Counted from the first letter of the stretch, positions 7,725 through 16,824 are shown. The stretch is 48,724 nt of DNA from JAUWMV01 sp964562425 (GCA_964562425.1 CAZLTJ010000006.1:1-48724); one strand, 5' to 3'. Made by a program: numbers and translations. The notes: a model not told the origin generated them from the letters alone.

Positions 7725-8819
7725 ATGCTTTACGAACTGCTATATCCATTGGCATCAAATTATATTATATTCAATTTATTGCGATACATTACTTTCCGAA
7801 TCGCAATGGCAGCAACAACTAGCTTTCTGGTGTCGCTTATTCTTTGTGGTCCGATGATAAAATACCTTAAACGAAAAAAGATCGAAAGCAAAATAAGAGA
7901 AGATGTTCCCGTAAGGCACCTTCAGAAACGAGGAACTCCGACAATGGGTGGCTTAGTTATTATAGGGGGTGTTATCGTCGGGACAGGTTTGTGGGCTAGG
8001 ATAGATAATCCGTATGTATTGATGGCGTTAATATCTTTAGTGTTAACTGGTGTCATGGGCTTTGTCGACGACTACATTAAAGATGTCGCTGGTGATCCGA
8101 GAGGTCTTTTAGCAAGATACAAACTGTATGGTCAAATACTCTTAGCGTTAGCAATTGCTTTAATGTTGTACACAGATCCTTTCAACATAAGCGTTGGGTT
8201 GCGCGATACTACTGAGCTTCCGTTTTTAAAAAATGTATATATAAATATGGGCATCGGTTATATTATTTTTTCTACATTCGTTATTGTAGCTTCCACAAAT
8301 GCAGTAAATATAGTTGACGGATTGGACGGATTGGCTGCAGGACTCGTTGGTATTTTATCTGTAATGTTCACAGCAGTAGCTTATGTATCGGGACGCCAAG
8401 ACTTTACGCAATATCTTAATATTGTATATTTACCCGGAACCGGGGAGTTGTCAATATTCTGCATTTCGATGGCTGGCGCTATCCTGGGTTTCCTATGGTA
8501 TAACACACATCCTGCACAAATTTTTATGGGAGATACTGGTGCACTTTCAATGGGAGTTGCATTAGGTGTAATTTCGGTTATGCTGAAGAAGGAATTTCTG
8601 TTGTTTATAGCTGGTGGTGTATTTGTCATTGAAGTCTTGACTGTGATTATGCAGGTTTCCTATTTCAAAATTACTGGTGGCAAAAGAATTTTTAAGATTA
8701 CCCCGATACATCATTCCTTTGAATTAAACGGATTACATGAATCTAAGATTGTTGTCCGTTTCTGGATTGTGGGAATTATTTTTGCAATTTTAGGCTTAGT
8801 ATCTTTTAAGGTGAGATGA
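7725..8819 (+). CDS. mraY: Phospho-N-acetylmuramoyl-pentapeptide-transferase MraY
   Basis: MraY is an integral membrane enzyme that moves phospho-MurNAc-pentapeptide onto undecaprenyl phosphate, forming lipid I. About ten membrane helices are evident. The catalytic and Mg-binding segments are all present: FVDDYIKD, NAVNIVDGLDGLA, FMGDTGALSMG and the C-terminal TPIHHSFELNG. In most MraY proteins the last segment is HHH; here codon 331 is TCC (Ser). The first two His (329, 330) are kept. Length is 364 aa, typical. It starts 6 nt after murF and ends 1 nt before murD. Confidence 0.97.
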   Translation: MLYELLYPLASNYIIFNLLRYITFRIAMAATTSFLVSLILCGPMIKYLKRKKIESKIREDVPVRHLQKRGTPTMGGLVIIGGVIVGTGLWARIDNPYVLMALISLVLTGVMGFVDDYIKDVAGDPRGLLARYKLYGQILLALAIALMLYTDPFNISVGLRDTTELPFLKNVYINMGIGYIIFSTFVIVASTNAVNIVDGLDGLAAGLVGILSVMFTAVAYVSGRQDFTQYLNIVYLPGTGELSIFCISMAGAILGFLWYNTHPAQIFMGDTGALSMGVALGVISVMLKKEFLLFIAGGVFVIEVLTVIMQVSYFKITGGKRIFKITPIHHSFELNGLHESKIVVRFWIVGIIFAILGLVSFKVR

Positions 8820-8820
8820 T

Positions 8821-10158
8821 ATGAAGAGGATTTCTATAATAGGATTAGGTCGAAGCGGTGAAGCAGCGGCAAAACTTGCGCAAAAGCAGGGATACAGTGT
8901 TTTTGTTTCCGACTATGCTGATAACACCGAATTGAGAATTATAGCCAGTAGTTTAAAAAAATTAGGCATCGATGTTGAATTGGGTAAAAATTCGGATCGA
9001 ATTCTTCAGTCGGATGAAATAGTTTTAAGCCCGGGTGTGCCACTTGATATACCAATCTTGGAAAAAGCCAAAATGGTCAATATTACTATTATAGGTGAAG
9101 TTGAATTCGCATTCTTGCTCGAGAAGGGAAGAATTGTGGCTGTAACTGGTTCAAACGGAAAGAGCACCACAGCCACATTAATTGCAAAAATGTTTGAAGA
9201 TAGTGGGTTGAAGACTTTTCTGGCTGGTAATGTAGGACTTCCTTACTCGACAATTGTAGAACAAACAAATACGGAAACGGTCACTGTACTCGAGATATCA
9301 AGTTTTCAACTCGAAACCATGAAAAATTTTAACCCTTATGTGGCAATTCTACTAAATCTAACACCTGATCATTTGGATAGATATCCAACAGTTGAGGATT
9401 ATTATAATGCAAAATTGGAAATTTTCGACATGCAAAGAGTTAGCGATTACAGTGTTTTAAATTTCGATTTGGATTACGTTAAATCTCGGACCGAGCACTT
9501 AAAAAGTAAAAAACTGTATTTTTCTACGAAACATCATAAAACACCGGGAGCATTTGTTTCCGATGGAAATATTTATCGCAACAATGAGAAGGTTATTACA
9601 GTAAATAATATCGGAATTCCGGGACCACACAATTTGTCTAACGCCTTAGCAGCAGTGGCAACAACAATTCCATTTGGTCTGCCTGTGAAATTTGTGGCTG
9701 AAGCTCTTGCCAAATTCAAGGGGTTGGAACATAGGCTTGAGAATTTTCTTGAATGGAATAATATATTATTCGTTAATGATTCAAAAGCTACTAATCCTGA
9801 TTCTCTTCGTTTTGCACTTTTGTCATTCTCAAGACCAATAATTCTTATCGCTGGTGGATATGATAAGGGTATGGATTTTTCTGGTCTTAGAGTGATTTTT
9901 GCCGAGAAGGTTAAGTCTGTTGTTTTCACAGGTGAAACAGCAGAGAAGTTATCTAAGCAATTAGGTAATACAGTACCTTCTCAAATTACAATCAATGATT
10001 TTAAAAATGCGGTTCAATATGCAGTATCTATCGCCGAAAGCGGAGATATTGTAATGCTATCTCCGGGTTGTGCAAGTTTCGATGTTTTTAAAAATTTTGA
10101 ACATAGAGGTAAAGTATTCAAAGAACATGTAAAATATATCATAGCGGTCAAACAGTAA
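8821..10158 (+). CDS. murD: UDP-N-acetylmuramoylalanine--D-glutamate ligase MurD
   Basis: MurD adds D-glutamate to UDP-MurNAc-L-Ala. The N-terminal nucleotide-type fold opens with ISIIGLGRSGEAAAKLA. The ATP loop is VTGSNGKSTTA. The ligase domain includes LNLTPDHLDRY, and the C-terminal domain includes AGGYDKGMDF and LSPGCASFDVFKNFEHRG, which is highly characteristic of MurD. Length is 445 aa. AAGGTGAG precedes the ATG inside the mraY 3' end. It is the third of four Mur ligases in this cluster. Confidence 0.97.
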   Translation: MKRISIIGLGRSGEAAAKLAQKQGYSVFVSDYADNTELRIIASSLKKLGIDVELGKNSDRILQSDEIVLSPGVPLDIPILEKAKMVNITIIGEVEFAFLLEKGRIVAVTGSNGKSTTATLIAKMFEDSGLKTFLAGNVGLPYSTIVEQTNTETVTVLEISSFQLETMKNFNPYVAILLNLTPDHLDRYPTVEDYYNAKLEIFDMQRVSDYSVLNFDLDYVKSRTEHLKSKKLYFSTKHHKTPGAFVSDGNIYRNNEKVITVNNIGIPGPHNLSNALAAVATTIPFGLPVKFVAEALAKFKGLEHRLENFLEWNNILFVNDSKATNPDSLRFALLSFSRPIILIAGGYDKGMDFSGLRVIFAEKVKSVVFTGETAEKLSKQLGNTVPSQITINDFKNAVQYAVSIAESGDIVMLSPGCASFDVFKNFEHRGKVFKEHVKYIIAVKQ

Positions 10159-10160
10159 TA

Positions 10161-11288
10161 TTGTCAATTGATCCAAAACTATTATTGGCAACAATTATTC
10201 TAGTTCTATTAGGAACGATAATGATCTATAGTGCATCATCTATTGTCAGCTACTTCAAGTATAATGATATGGATTTTGTTTTCAAAAAACAAATTCTAAG
10301 GGTTCTACTAAGTATTGTTGCTTTGGCATTTGGTTTATTGATTAATTATAAAAGATGGGAAACATATTCAAATTACCTTTTGATTGGAGTGGGGGTATTA
10401 CTTGTATTTACTTTAATCCCAATTCTTGCAGGACAAGATGCAGTGAAGGGTGCACAACGATGGATACAAATATTCGGAATAGCATCGATTCAGCCTTCTG
10501 AATTTGCTAAGTTTGCTCTTATTGTATTTATCGCATCGAAATTGTCCTTAAAGAATTTTAAATGGACTAATTTTAAGGATGGCGTTCTTCCATTGATTCT
10601 TCCTATTGCAGCGATATTACTATTGATACTTTTACAACCTAATATCGGGATGGTTGTTGGTTTAAGTCTCGTTGTTGGATCGATATTTATATTAGGAAGA
10701 ATACCGGCAAGATATGCAGTAATTATGCTAATGATTTTTATGACTGTGATTGTTATCGTAATTATCGCATTACCCTATGCTCAGCAGAGAATTCTTGGTT
10801 TTGCTAATCCCACAGATCCGTATGACGAATCATATCAAATAAGACAATCTCTAATTACTATTGGTAGTGGAGGTGTTCTTGGAGTAGGTTTGGGGAAAAG
10901 CCTTCAAAAACTTTCCTTTCTCCCTGAAGCACATACAGAGTTTATATTTTCAATGGTTTGCAGTGAGCTTGGATTAATCGGTGCGTCGCTTGTATTAGTT
11001 CTTATAGGAATAATAGTGTGGCGTGGTCTTAGGATATCAGTTAGAGCACCCGATGATTTTGGAACTTATCTTGCCTTTGGCATTACTGCTGAAATTTTCT
11101 ATTTCAGTGCAATAAACATTGCAGTTGTAACCAATCTAATTCCAACTACTGGAATACCATTACCTTTCATGAGCTTTGGCGGTTCGCAACTTTTCGTGCA
11201 TATGTTCTGTATTGGAATATTGATGAATATAGCAATGACAATGAGAGATCCAATCGATTATAAATTAAAACTTTTGAAACAAACATGA
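10161..11288 (+). CDS. ftsW: Septal peptidoglycan polymerase FtsW (SEDS family)
   Basis: FtsW is a SEDS glycosyltransferase that polymerises lipid II at the septum together with FtsI. The 375-aa protein has about ten membrane segments. It carries the family signatures SIDPKLLL...IMIYSASS at the N-terminus, KGAQRWI...IQPSEFAK, LPEAHTEFIFSMVCSELGLIG, and PLPFMSFGGS near the end. The start is TTG at 10161, two nt after the murD stop, without a strong Shine-Dalgarno sequence. The conserved N-terminal DPxLL motif begins right there, so no other start fits. It overlaps murG by 4 nt. Confidence 0.96.
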   Translation: MSIDPKLLLATIILVLLGTIMIYSASSIVSYFKYNDMDFVFKKQILRVLLSIVALAFGLLINYKRWETYSNYLLIGVGVLLVFTLIPILAGQDAVKGAQRWIQIFGIASIQPSEFAKFALIVFIASKLSLKNFKWTNFKDGVLPLILPIAAILLLILLQPNIGMVVGLSLVVGSIFILGRIPARYAVIMLMIFMTVIVIVIIALPYAQQRILGFANPTDPYDESYQIRQSLITIGSGGVLGVGLGKSLQKLSFLPEAHTEFIFSMVCSELGLIGASLVLVLIGIIVWRGLRISVRAPDDFGTYLAFGITAEIFYFSAINIAVVTNLIPTTGIPLPFMSFGGSQLFVHMFCIGILMNIAMTMRDPIDYKLKLLKQT

Positions 11289-12388
11289 GATATTTAATGG
11301 CAGGAGGAGGTACAGGTGGGCATATCCTCCCTGCAGTTAACATAGCCCAAGCAATCGAGGAAATAGACAAGGATGCGATATTCCTTTTTATTGGAACAAA
11401 AAAAGGATTAGAAAAGGATGTAATTCCACGGAGAGGATATGATATTCGGATGATATCTGCGGGACCTTGGAGCGGGTTGAAGTCTGTGAAACCATTACGA
11501 GAATCAGTTTTAGAGGTAAAGTCGATAATTAAAGAATTTAAGCCTGATTGCGTTATTGGTACAGGAGGATATGTAAGCGCACCGGTTGTTTTAGCAGCAA
11601 AATTAACAAAAATTAAAGTTTTTATTCAAGAACAGAATTCGTCTCCTGGTTTAGCTTCTAAATTAAGCTCCCTTTTTGCAGAAAAAATTTATCTAGGCTT
11701 CGAGGAGTGCAAGGGAAAACTTTGGCGATCGGGAAATACGTTATTTACAGGTAATCCAATTTTCTCATCAAAAACAACAGTGGATACAAAGAGCAGCAGG
11801 ATTGGACTTGGATTAGACCCATCAATCAAAACTGTATTCGTTACCGGCGGAAGTCAGGGTTCTCAAGCAATTAATGATAATCTTATAGCAATGATTGATA
11901 TGCTCGGTTTACCGAAGAATACTCAAATGTTATGGCAATGTGGTCGCAACAATTATGAGCCGTTAAAGAAGTACTTAGACAATAAAAATTATCCAATCGT
12001 AATTGCGGATTTTATTTATGATATGTTCACAGCCTATAATGCTAGTGATTTGGTTGTATGTAGAGCTGGAGCATTGACACTTGCTGAATTAGCAAGCGAG
12101 GGTTTACCAGCGATACTCATTCCCTATCCTTACGCAAAGCACGACGAACAGAGAACCAATGCACAGGTTTTTGCTAGAAGAGATGCTGCAATGATTATAG
12201 AGCAGAGCGATCTAACACCGGAGATTCTATATGCAAGTATCGATGATCTAATAACAAACGAGAAGCGTTTGAGTGAAATGTCGATGGGGATGAAGCAATT
12301 ATCAAAACCGGATGCTGCTCAAATAATTGCAAAATCAATATTCGACAATTTGTCGAATTTTGGAAAAACTATCGAGAGGAAAAAATGA
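11285..12388 (+). CDS. murG: UDP-GlcNAc:undecaprenyl-PP-MurNAc-pentapeptide GlcNAc transferase MurG
   Basis: MurG is a peripheral GT-B glycosyltransferase (GT28) that converts lipid I to lipid II on the inner face of the cytoplasmic membrane. The N-terminal GGGTGGHILPA loop, the middle TGGSQGSQAIND loop and the C-terminal CRAGALTLAELASEGLPAI segment are diagnostic, as is the following HDEQRTNA. Length is 367 aa. The ATG lies inside the ftsW stop (ATGA), and the end overlaps murC in the same way, so translation is probably coupled across all three. Confidence 0.97.
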   Translation: MRYLMAGGGTGGHILPAVNIAQAIEEIDKDAIFLFIGTKKGLEKDVIPRRGYDIRMISAGPWSGLKSVKPLRESVLEVKSIIKEFKPDCVIGTGGYVSAPVVLAAKLTKIKVFIQEQNSSPGLASKLSSLFAEKIYLGFEECKGKLWRSGNTLFTGNPIFSSKTTVDTKSSRIGLGLDPSIKTVFVTGGSQGSQAINDNLIAMIDMLGLPKNTQMLWQCGRNNYEPLKKYLDNKNYPIVIADFIYDMFTAYNASDLVVCRAGALTLAELASEGLPAILIPYPYAKHDEQRTNAQVFARRDAAMIIEQSDLTPEILYASIDDLITNEKRLSEMSMGMKQLSKPDAAQIIAKSIFDNLSNFGKTIERKK

Positions 12389-13797
12389 CTCCCAGTTCCG
12401 GATATATGTATCATAAAGTTAAGCTTCTTCATTTTGTGGGCATTGGAGGAAGCGGGATGAATGGTATTGCAGAGATATTGGTAAATCTGGGGTATAGTCT
12501 TACAGGTTCTGATTTGAGAAAGACCGACATAACAAAACATCTCGAATCTTTGGGTGTGAAAGTTTTCTATGGTCACAAATCCGAAAATATTGGGAATGCA
12601 GATGTTTTGGTTATCTCCTCTGCAATAAATCCGGACAATCCTGAAATAATCACGGCTCAAGAGCGAGGAATTCCTGTTATCCGAAGAGCTGAGATGCTTG
12701 CAGAACTTATGCGTCAAAAATATGGTATTGCAGTTTCTGGCACTCATGGGAAGAGCACGACAACTTCTATCATAGGGGAAATATTAACAATAGCCGGGTT
12801 AGATCCGACTGTTATTGTAGGAGGAAGAGTTGTTAACCTTGGTACTAGTGCACAGCTTGGTACTGGAGAATTTTTGGTTGCCGAAGCTGATGAGTTTGAT
12901 AAGTCATTCTTACGTTTAACGCCTACTATTGCAGTTGTAACTAATGTAGAGCGAGAACATATGGACTGCTATGTTGATATGGATGAATTGGTTAACTCAT
13001 TCTTGGAGTTTATGAATAAAGTTCCATTTTACGGGAGAGTAATTCTATGCATAGATGAGCCTATACTTCAAAAATTGCTCTCTAAAATTGAAAGGAGAAT
13101 TTTTACATATGGTTTCTCAACTCAAGCCGATATCAGAGCGGGTAAGGTTAATTTTAAAGGAGGAATAACTACGTTTGATGTTGTAGCTGACGATCAGGTC
13201 TTGGGAAGTATCGAAACGCCTCAGGTAGGTTTTCACAATATAAAGAATTCATTGGCTGCAATTGCAGTTAGCATCGAGCTGGGTGTTGATTTTAAAGACA
13301 TCCAGAGAGGATTAGGAGAATTTAGGGGAGTATTTAGAAGATTTCAGATCAAGGGAGAATTTGGAAATATACTTGTTGTCGACGATTTTGGGCATCATCC
13401 CACCGAGATAATTGCGACTCTCAAAGCGGCAAAGATGTCATACAATAGAAGAATTGTGACTGTTTTCCAACCACATCTCTACACCAGAACAAGGGATTTT
13501 TATCTTGATTTCGGAAAATCATTTTTGGACAGCGATATTCTTGTGGTTTCAGATATTTATGGAGCAAGGGAAGAACCTATCCCAGGAATAACAGGCGAGA
13601 TGATTTCTAGTGCTGCAAGGGAATATGGTCATCGTCATGTTTTCTATGAACCGGATAATCAAAAAATACCTCAGCTGCTTATTAATTTAACCGAGCCTAA
13701 TGATCTTGTTTTGACGATAGGTGCTGGGAATGTGGGAAAAATTGCAGATGCATATATAGAACTCTTAGAAGAAAAGACAGGAAAGGAGAAGGATTAG
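12385..13797 (+). CDS. murC: UDP-N-acetylmuramate--L-alanine ligase MurC
   Basis: MurC adds the first amino acid, L-Ala, to UDP-MurNAc. The N-terminal FVGIGGSGMNGIAEIL glycine-rich segment, the ATP loop SGTHGKSTT, EADEFDKSF, DDFGHHPTEI and FQPHLYTRTRDF are all as expected. Length is 470 aa. The stop codon (13795-13797) lies within a perfect inverted repeat described separately. Confidence 0.97.
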   Translation: MTPSSGYMYHKVKLLHFVGIGGSGMNGIAEILVNLGYSLTGSDLRKTDITKHLESLGVKVFYGHKSENIGNADVLVISSAINPDNPEIITAQERGIPVIRRAEMLAELMRQKYGIAVSGTHGKSTTTSIIGEILTIAGLDPTVIVGGRVVNLGTSAQLGTGEFLVAEADEFDKSFLRLTPTIAVVTNVEREHMDCYVDMDELVNSFLEFMNKVPFYGRVILCIDEPILQKLLSKIERRIFTYGFSTQADIRAGKVNFKGGITTFDVVADDQVLGSIETPQVGFHNIKNSLAAIAVSIELGVDFKDIQRGLGEFRGVFRRFQIKGEFGNILVVDDFGHHPTEIIATLKAAKMSYNRRIVTVFQPHLYTRTRDFYLDFGKSFLDSDILVVSDIYGAREEPIPGITGEMISSAAREYGHRHVFYEPDNQKIPQLLINLTEPNDLVLTIGAGNVGKIADAYIELLEEKTGKEKD

Positions 13798-13811
13798 ACT
13801 AATCCATTTTT
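13791..13811 (+). terminator. Weak terminator-like hairpin between murC and murB
   Basis: GGATT (13791-13795) and AATCC (13801-13805) pair around AGACT, and ATTTTT follows (13806-13811). The whole 15-bp element is a perfect odd palindrome. The stem is only 5 bp, so termination would be partial at best. It could instead be a processing or attenuation point inside the operon. Confidence 0.3.
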
Positions 13812-13816
13812 CTGAA

Positions 13817-14731
13817 ATGAACAAATATCACGAAATAACAGACAAATTTGCTACAATTTGCGCAATCGAGGAAAATTATCCTCTTTCTAAGCTTACGACA
13901 TTTGAAATAGGTGGCCCTGCATCATTAGCGATATTCCCCGAAGATCGAAAGCAATTGCTTAATGCATTAGAACTCATAAAAACTGTTAAGAGACCGTGGA
14001 TAGTTATTGGACGAGGAAGCAACCTTCTAGTTTCAGATGCTGGATTCGATGGGATAGTATTAGTTCTCAGAGAAGGTCCGAAAGGAATGTTTAAAGTTGA
14101 CGGTGATAAATGGAATTTCGAGTGTGGAGTTTTGCTATCAAACGCTATAACGCATTTAGCATATGAAGGTTATGGAGGATATGAGCCTTTAGCGGGAATT
14201 CCGGGTACTATTGGTGGAGCTGTGATTATGAACGCAGGTGCTTATGAAGTCTGGTTTGATGATAACCTGATAGAAGTTGAAACATGGTCTCTATACGATG
14301 GGATAAAGACAGTTAAACAGAAGGATTTAAATATTTCGTATCGACATTTTAGGCTTTGCGAGCACGAAATAATTCTCTCGGCAACATTATTCTTTAAACC
14401 CACTAAATCAAAGGAAGTATTGGCAAATATCGAAAAATACTTCCAAATGCGAAAACAAACCCAGCCACTCGGAGAAAAATGTGCAGGATGTATTTTCAAG
14501 AATCCCAGGAATTCTCATGCGGGATTCCTGATTGAACAAGCTGATTTAAAAGGATCGTCTATTGGAGATGTAATAATTTCAAATGTTCATTCAAATTTCA
14601 TAATAAATAAAGGTGCAGCTTCCGCAAGAGATGTTTGGGAATTAATACAAATTATCAGAGAGAGAATAAAAAAGATATTCGATGTCGAATTAGAATTGGA
14701 AATAAAACTTATAGGAAATTTTGATGTGTAA
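13817..14731 (+). CDS. murB: UDP-N-acetylenolpyruvoylglucosamine reductase MurB
   Basis: MurB is an FAD- and NADPH-dependent enzyme that makes UDP-MurNAc. FAD-binding segments TTFEIGGPA, GRGSNLLVSD and LAGIPGTIGGAVIMNAGAY are clear. The C-terminal substrate domain has SYRHF and CAGCIFKNP. The proton donor, Ser229 in E. coli, is Cys225 here, a natural variant expected to work. Length is 304 aa, as in type II MurB. No Shine-Dalgarno sequence precedes the ATG, unlike most genes of the cluster, and it follows the murC/murB hairpin. It overlaps ftsQ by 8 nt. Confidence 0.96.
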   Translation: MNKYHEITDKFATICAIEENYPLSKLTTFEIGGPASLAIFPEDRKQLLNALELIKTVKRPWIVIGRGSNLLVSDAGFDGIVLVLREGPKGMFKVDGDKWNFECGVLLSNAITHLAYEGYGGYEPLAGIPGTIGGAVIMNAGAYEVWFDDNLIEVETWSLYDGIKTVKQKDLNISYRHFRLCEHEIILSATLFFKPTKSKEVLANIEKYFQMRKQTQPLGEKCAGCIFKNPRNSHAGFLIEQADLKGSSIGDVIISNVHSNFIINKGAASARDVWELIQIIRERIKKIFDVELELEIKLIGNFDV

Positions 14732-15464
14732 AAACCTTAAAATAATGCTTGTAATCCTTACAACAGTTGCTCTTGCAATGTGTTGGGCATTGAACAGCTC
14801 TTTCTTCGAACTCGATGAGATCAATATCTCTGGCAATACGAACCTTAATCGAGATGAAGTATTGCGAATTCTTAATATCGAATCGGGTCAAAATATTTTG
14901 TTAATGGACTTTATAGCAATGAGAAAAAAAATAGTAGCTCAGAACAGGATCGCGGAAGCTAAAGTGAATATGCACTGGCCAAATGGATTGGATATTTACA
15001 TTAAAGATGAAATTGGCAAATATCTTCTCAATGTAGGTGATATTTGGTACTTGACATCTAAGGGAATAGTTTTACCAAAATCAGAACTCGATGGTCTAAT
15101 CGATAAGCCTATGATTATACCTATTGAAAGTTGCAATATTAAAGAACAGACTAAGTTAGAATACGAATCGATTGTTCGATCATTAGAGTTCCTAAATTAC
15201 TTATCTGAAAATAATTCTTCCGTTCTTGATATTATTTCTGAAGTGATGTCCCCTTCTGAGGGTGCAATTATCCTGTTTTTACAAAATGACGGACTGAGAG
15301 TAAGATTAGGAAGAAACTGGGATATTTTCCACAAACTTGAACTCCTTTTAGACAATATCAGTTGCGAAAGAGAAAGAGTAGAAGAAATAGATTTCAGATT
15401 TACGGATCAAGCAATAGTCAGATATAAAAATGAGGCTTCATCTCCATCACGGAGCGAGATATGA
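14724..15464 (+). CDS. ftsQ: FtsQ/DivIB-type cell division protein with POTRA domain
   Basis: FtsQ is a bitopic divisome protein that recruits FtsB and FtsL and regulates septal synthesis. A membrane helix (about residues 7-23) is followed by a POTRA domain beginning at FELDEINISGNTNLNRDEVL. A beta domain with LRVRLGRNWDIFHKLELL follows, typical of the family's C-terminal segment. Length is 246 aa from the ATG at 14724. AGGA at 14713-14716 fits this ATG better than the TTG at 14721. It sits between murB and ftsA, where ddl-ftsQ often lies, but ddl is absent here. It overlaps ftsA by 4 nt. Confidence 0.93.
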   Translation: MCKNLKIMLVILTTVALAMCWALNSSFFELDEINISGNTNLNRDEVLRILNIESGQNILLMDFIAMRKKIVAQNRIAEAKVNMHWPNGLDIYIKDEIGKYLLNVGDIWYLTSKGIVLPKSELDGLIDKPMIIPIESCNIKEQTKLEYESIVRSLEFLNYLSENNSSVLDIISEVMSPSEGAIILFLQNDGLRVRLGRNWDIFHKLELLLDNISCERERVEEIDFRFTDQAIVRYKNEASSPSRSEI

Positions 15465-16696
15465 AAAATAATTATTTCACAGTAATCGACATAGGATCAT
15501 CAAAATTAGCTGCGGCAGTATGTAATATTGAGAACAATAACGTTATTATAGATGTATTATCTATTGGTTCAATTAAGGGTGTCGAAAAGGGTGTTGTTAA
15601 AAATGCCGAAAAACTTTCAAAATCTATCGGTAGGGTTGTCAGCGATGCTAATCGTTTGTCAGCCAAAAATATCAAGAGTGTTTATGTAATTGTTGGTGGA
15701 ATAATTGTGGAATCTACATTAACTAAGGGTTACAAAATATCTTCAGATGATGCTAAGGGTGTTGTGCTCGAAGACATTCAAAAGATTTTAGAATTTGCTA
15801 ATAAGCGATCAATTCCAGCAGATCATAAAGTTTTTGATTTTGCCTTACCAAAACTCAAGGCAAGAGTTCTTCCGGGCTCAGAGGTATTTGTTAAGTCATT
15901 GCAAAAAGAGATTGAAAGTGAAGTTCTTCTTTTCCATACTCAAAAGACGTATTTGGAACAGATTTTCTCAACTGTGCGGAATGCAGGATATGAGTTAGAG
16001 GAGTTTATTGCAGGACCTCTTGCCACTGCTCAGGCAGTTATCGAGGAAAAAGATAAAATAAGCGGTATAATCGTCTTGGATATTGGAGCGTCGAGCACAG
16101 AAGTGATAGCCTATTCTAAAGGACGGCCGATATTTTCGGGCGTTATCCCTATTGCAGGGAATAATATTTCCAATGACTTGAAATACTTATTCAATTATTC
16201 TCCAGATGTCGCTGAGAATATAGTTGTGACATATGGTAAAGCAATATCCGAGGATATCGACGAGTATGAGAAAATCAATATTGATAGAAGGAATGGAGAC
16301 GGTCCCACGACTTTGGACAATAAGTATTTTGTATCGATAATTGAAGCTCGATTAGAAGAAATTTTTAGTTTAGTAAAAAAACTTATTAACTCAAAAGGGA
16401 TTGAAATAAATTCTGAGATGTTTTCTGCTGGGATTGTCTTAACTGGTGGTTGCTCCCTAATATCCGATATCGACAAATTAGCAGGAAGAATCTTTAAACT
16501 TCCTGTAAACTTACCTGTTATAGAATCGGAACATATTTCATCAAATTTATATAAGCCTGCAACATTATCGACATTAATGGGTGCAACAAAACTTGTTGGA
16601 ATAAGAAAAGGATATGTGAATTCCTTAGAACCTGAATGCAATAAGTCTCCGCATTTATGGGAAACTTTGAAAGATTGGATACTTGGAAATATATGA
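15461..16696 (+). CDS. ftsA: Cell division protein FtsA
   Basis: FtsA is an actin-like ATPase that anchors FtsZ to the membrane. The N-terminal phosphate loop FTVIDIGSSKLAAAV, the second loop IIVLDIGASSTEV, and the adenosine motif VLTGGCSLI are present. The family-specific SHS2 insertion (1C domain) lies near residues 85-165. The last residues, WETLKDWILGNI, form the amphipathic membrane-targeting helix expected for FtsA. Length is 411 aa. GGAGCGAG precedes the ATG inside the ftsQ end. Confidence 0.96.
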   Translation: MKNNYFTVIDIGSSKLAAAVCNIENNNVIIDVLSIGSIKGVEKGVVKNAEKLSKSIGRVVSDANRLSAKNIKSVYVIVGGIIVESTLTKGYKISSDDAKGVVLEDIQKILEFANKRSIPADHKVFDFALPKLKARVLPGSEVFVKSLQKEIESEVLLFHTQKTYLEQIFSTVRNAGYELEEFIAGPLATAQAVIEEKDKISGIIVLDIGASSTEVIAYSKGRPIFSGVIPIAGNNISNDLKYLFNYSPDVAENIVVTYGKAISEDIDEYEKINIDRRNGDGPTTLDNKYFVSIIEARLEEIFSLVKKLINSKGIEINSEMFSAGIVLTGGCSLISDIDKLAGRIFKLPVNLPVIESEHISSNLYKPATLSTLMGATKLVGIRKGYVNSLEPECNKSPHLWETLKDWILGNI

Positions 16697-16719
16697 ATTG
16701 AAAAAATAAAGGAGAAAAG

Positions 16720-16824
16720 ATGAGCAATAAGCAATTGCCGGTGAAAAAGACAGTAAATGCGAAAATAATGAATTGGAAAAATCTTATAAAAGTAACAAGG
16801 AGGGAGTCATGTCTTTTGAATTAG
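16720..16824 (+). CDS. Possible 34-codon basic leader peptide between ftsA and ftsZ
   Basis: A short frame opens at the ATG at 16720, eight nt after AAAGGAG, and ends with TAG at 16822-16824, overlapping the first 16 nt of ftsZ. The predicted 34 residues begin MSNKQLPVKKTVNAK. They include six Lys and two Arg against one Glu, so the peptide is strongly basic. No family is recognised. The arrangement would translate through the ftsZ Shine-Dalgarno site (16797-16803), so it could couple or tune FtsZ synthesis. It could also be a chance frame. The good ribosome binding site is the main support. Confidence 0.4.
   Translation: MSNKQLPVKKTVNAKIMNWKNLIKVTRRESCLLN

Noticed and set aside
16773..16808. 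Upstream TTG start extending FtsZ by 12 residues
   Set aside because: There is no ribosome binding site for it, while AAGGAGG lies 5 nt before the ATG at 16809. The extension does not resemble FtsZ.
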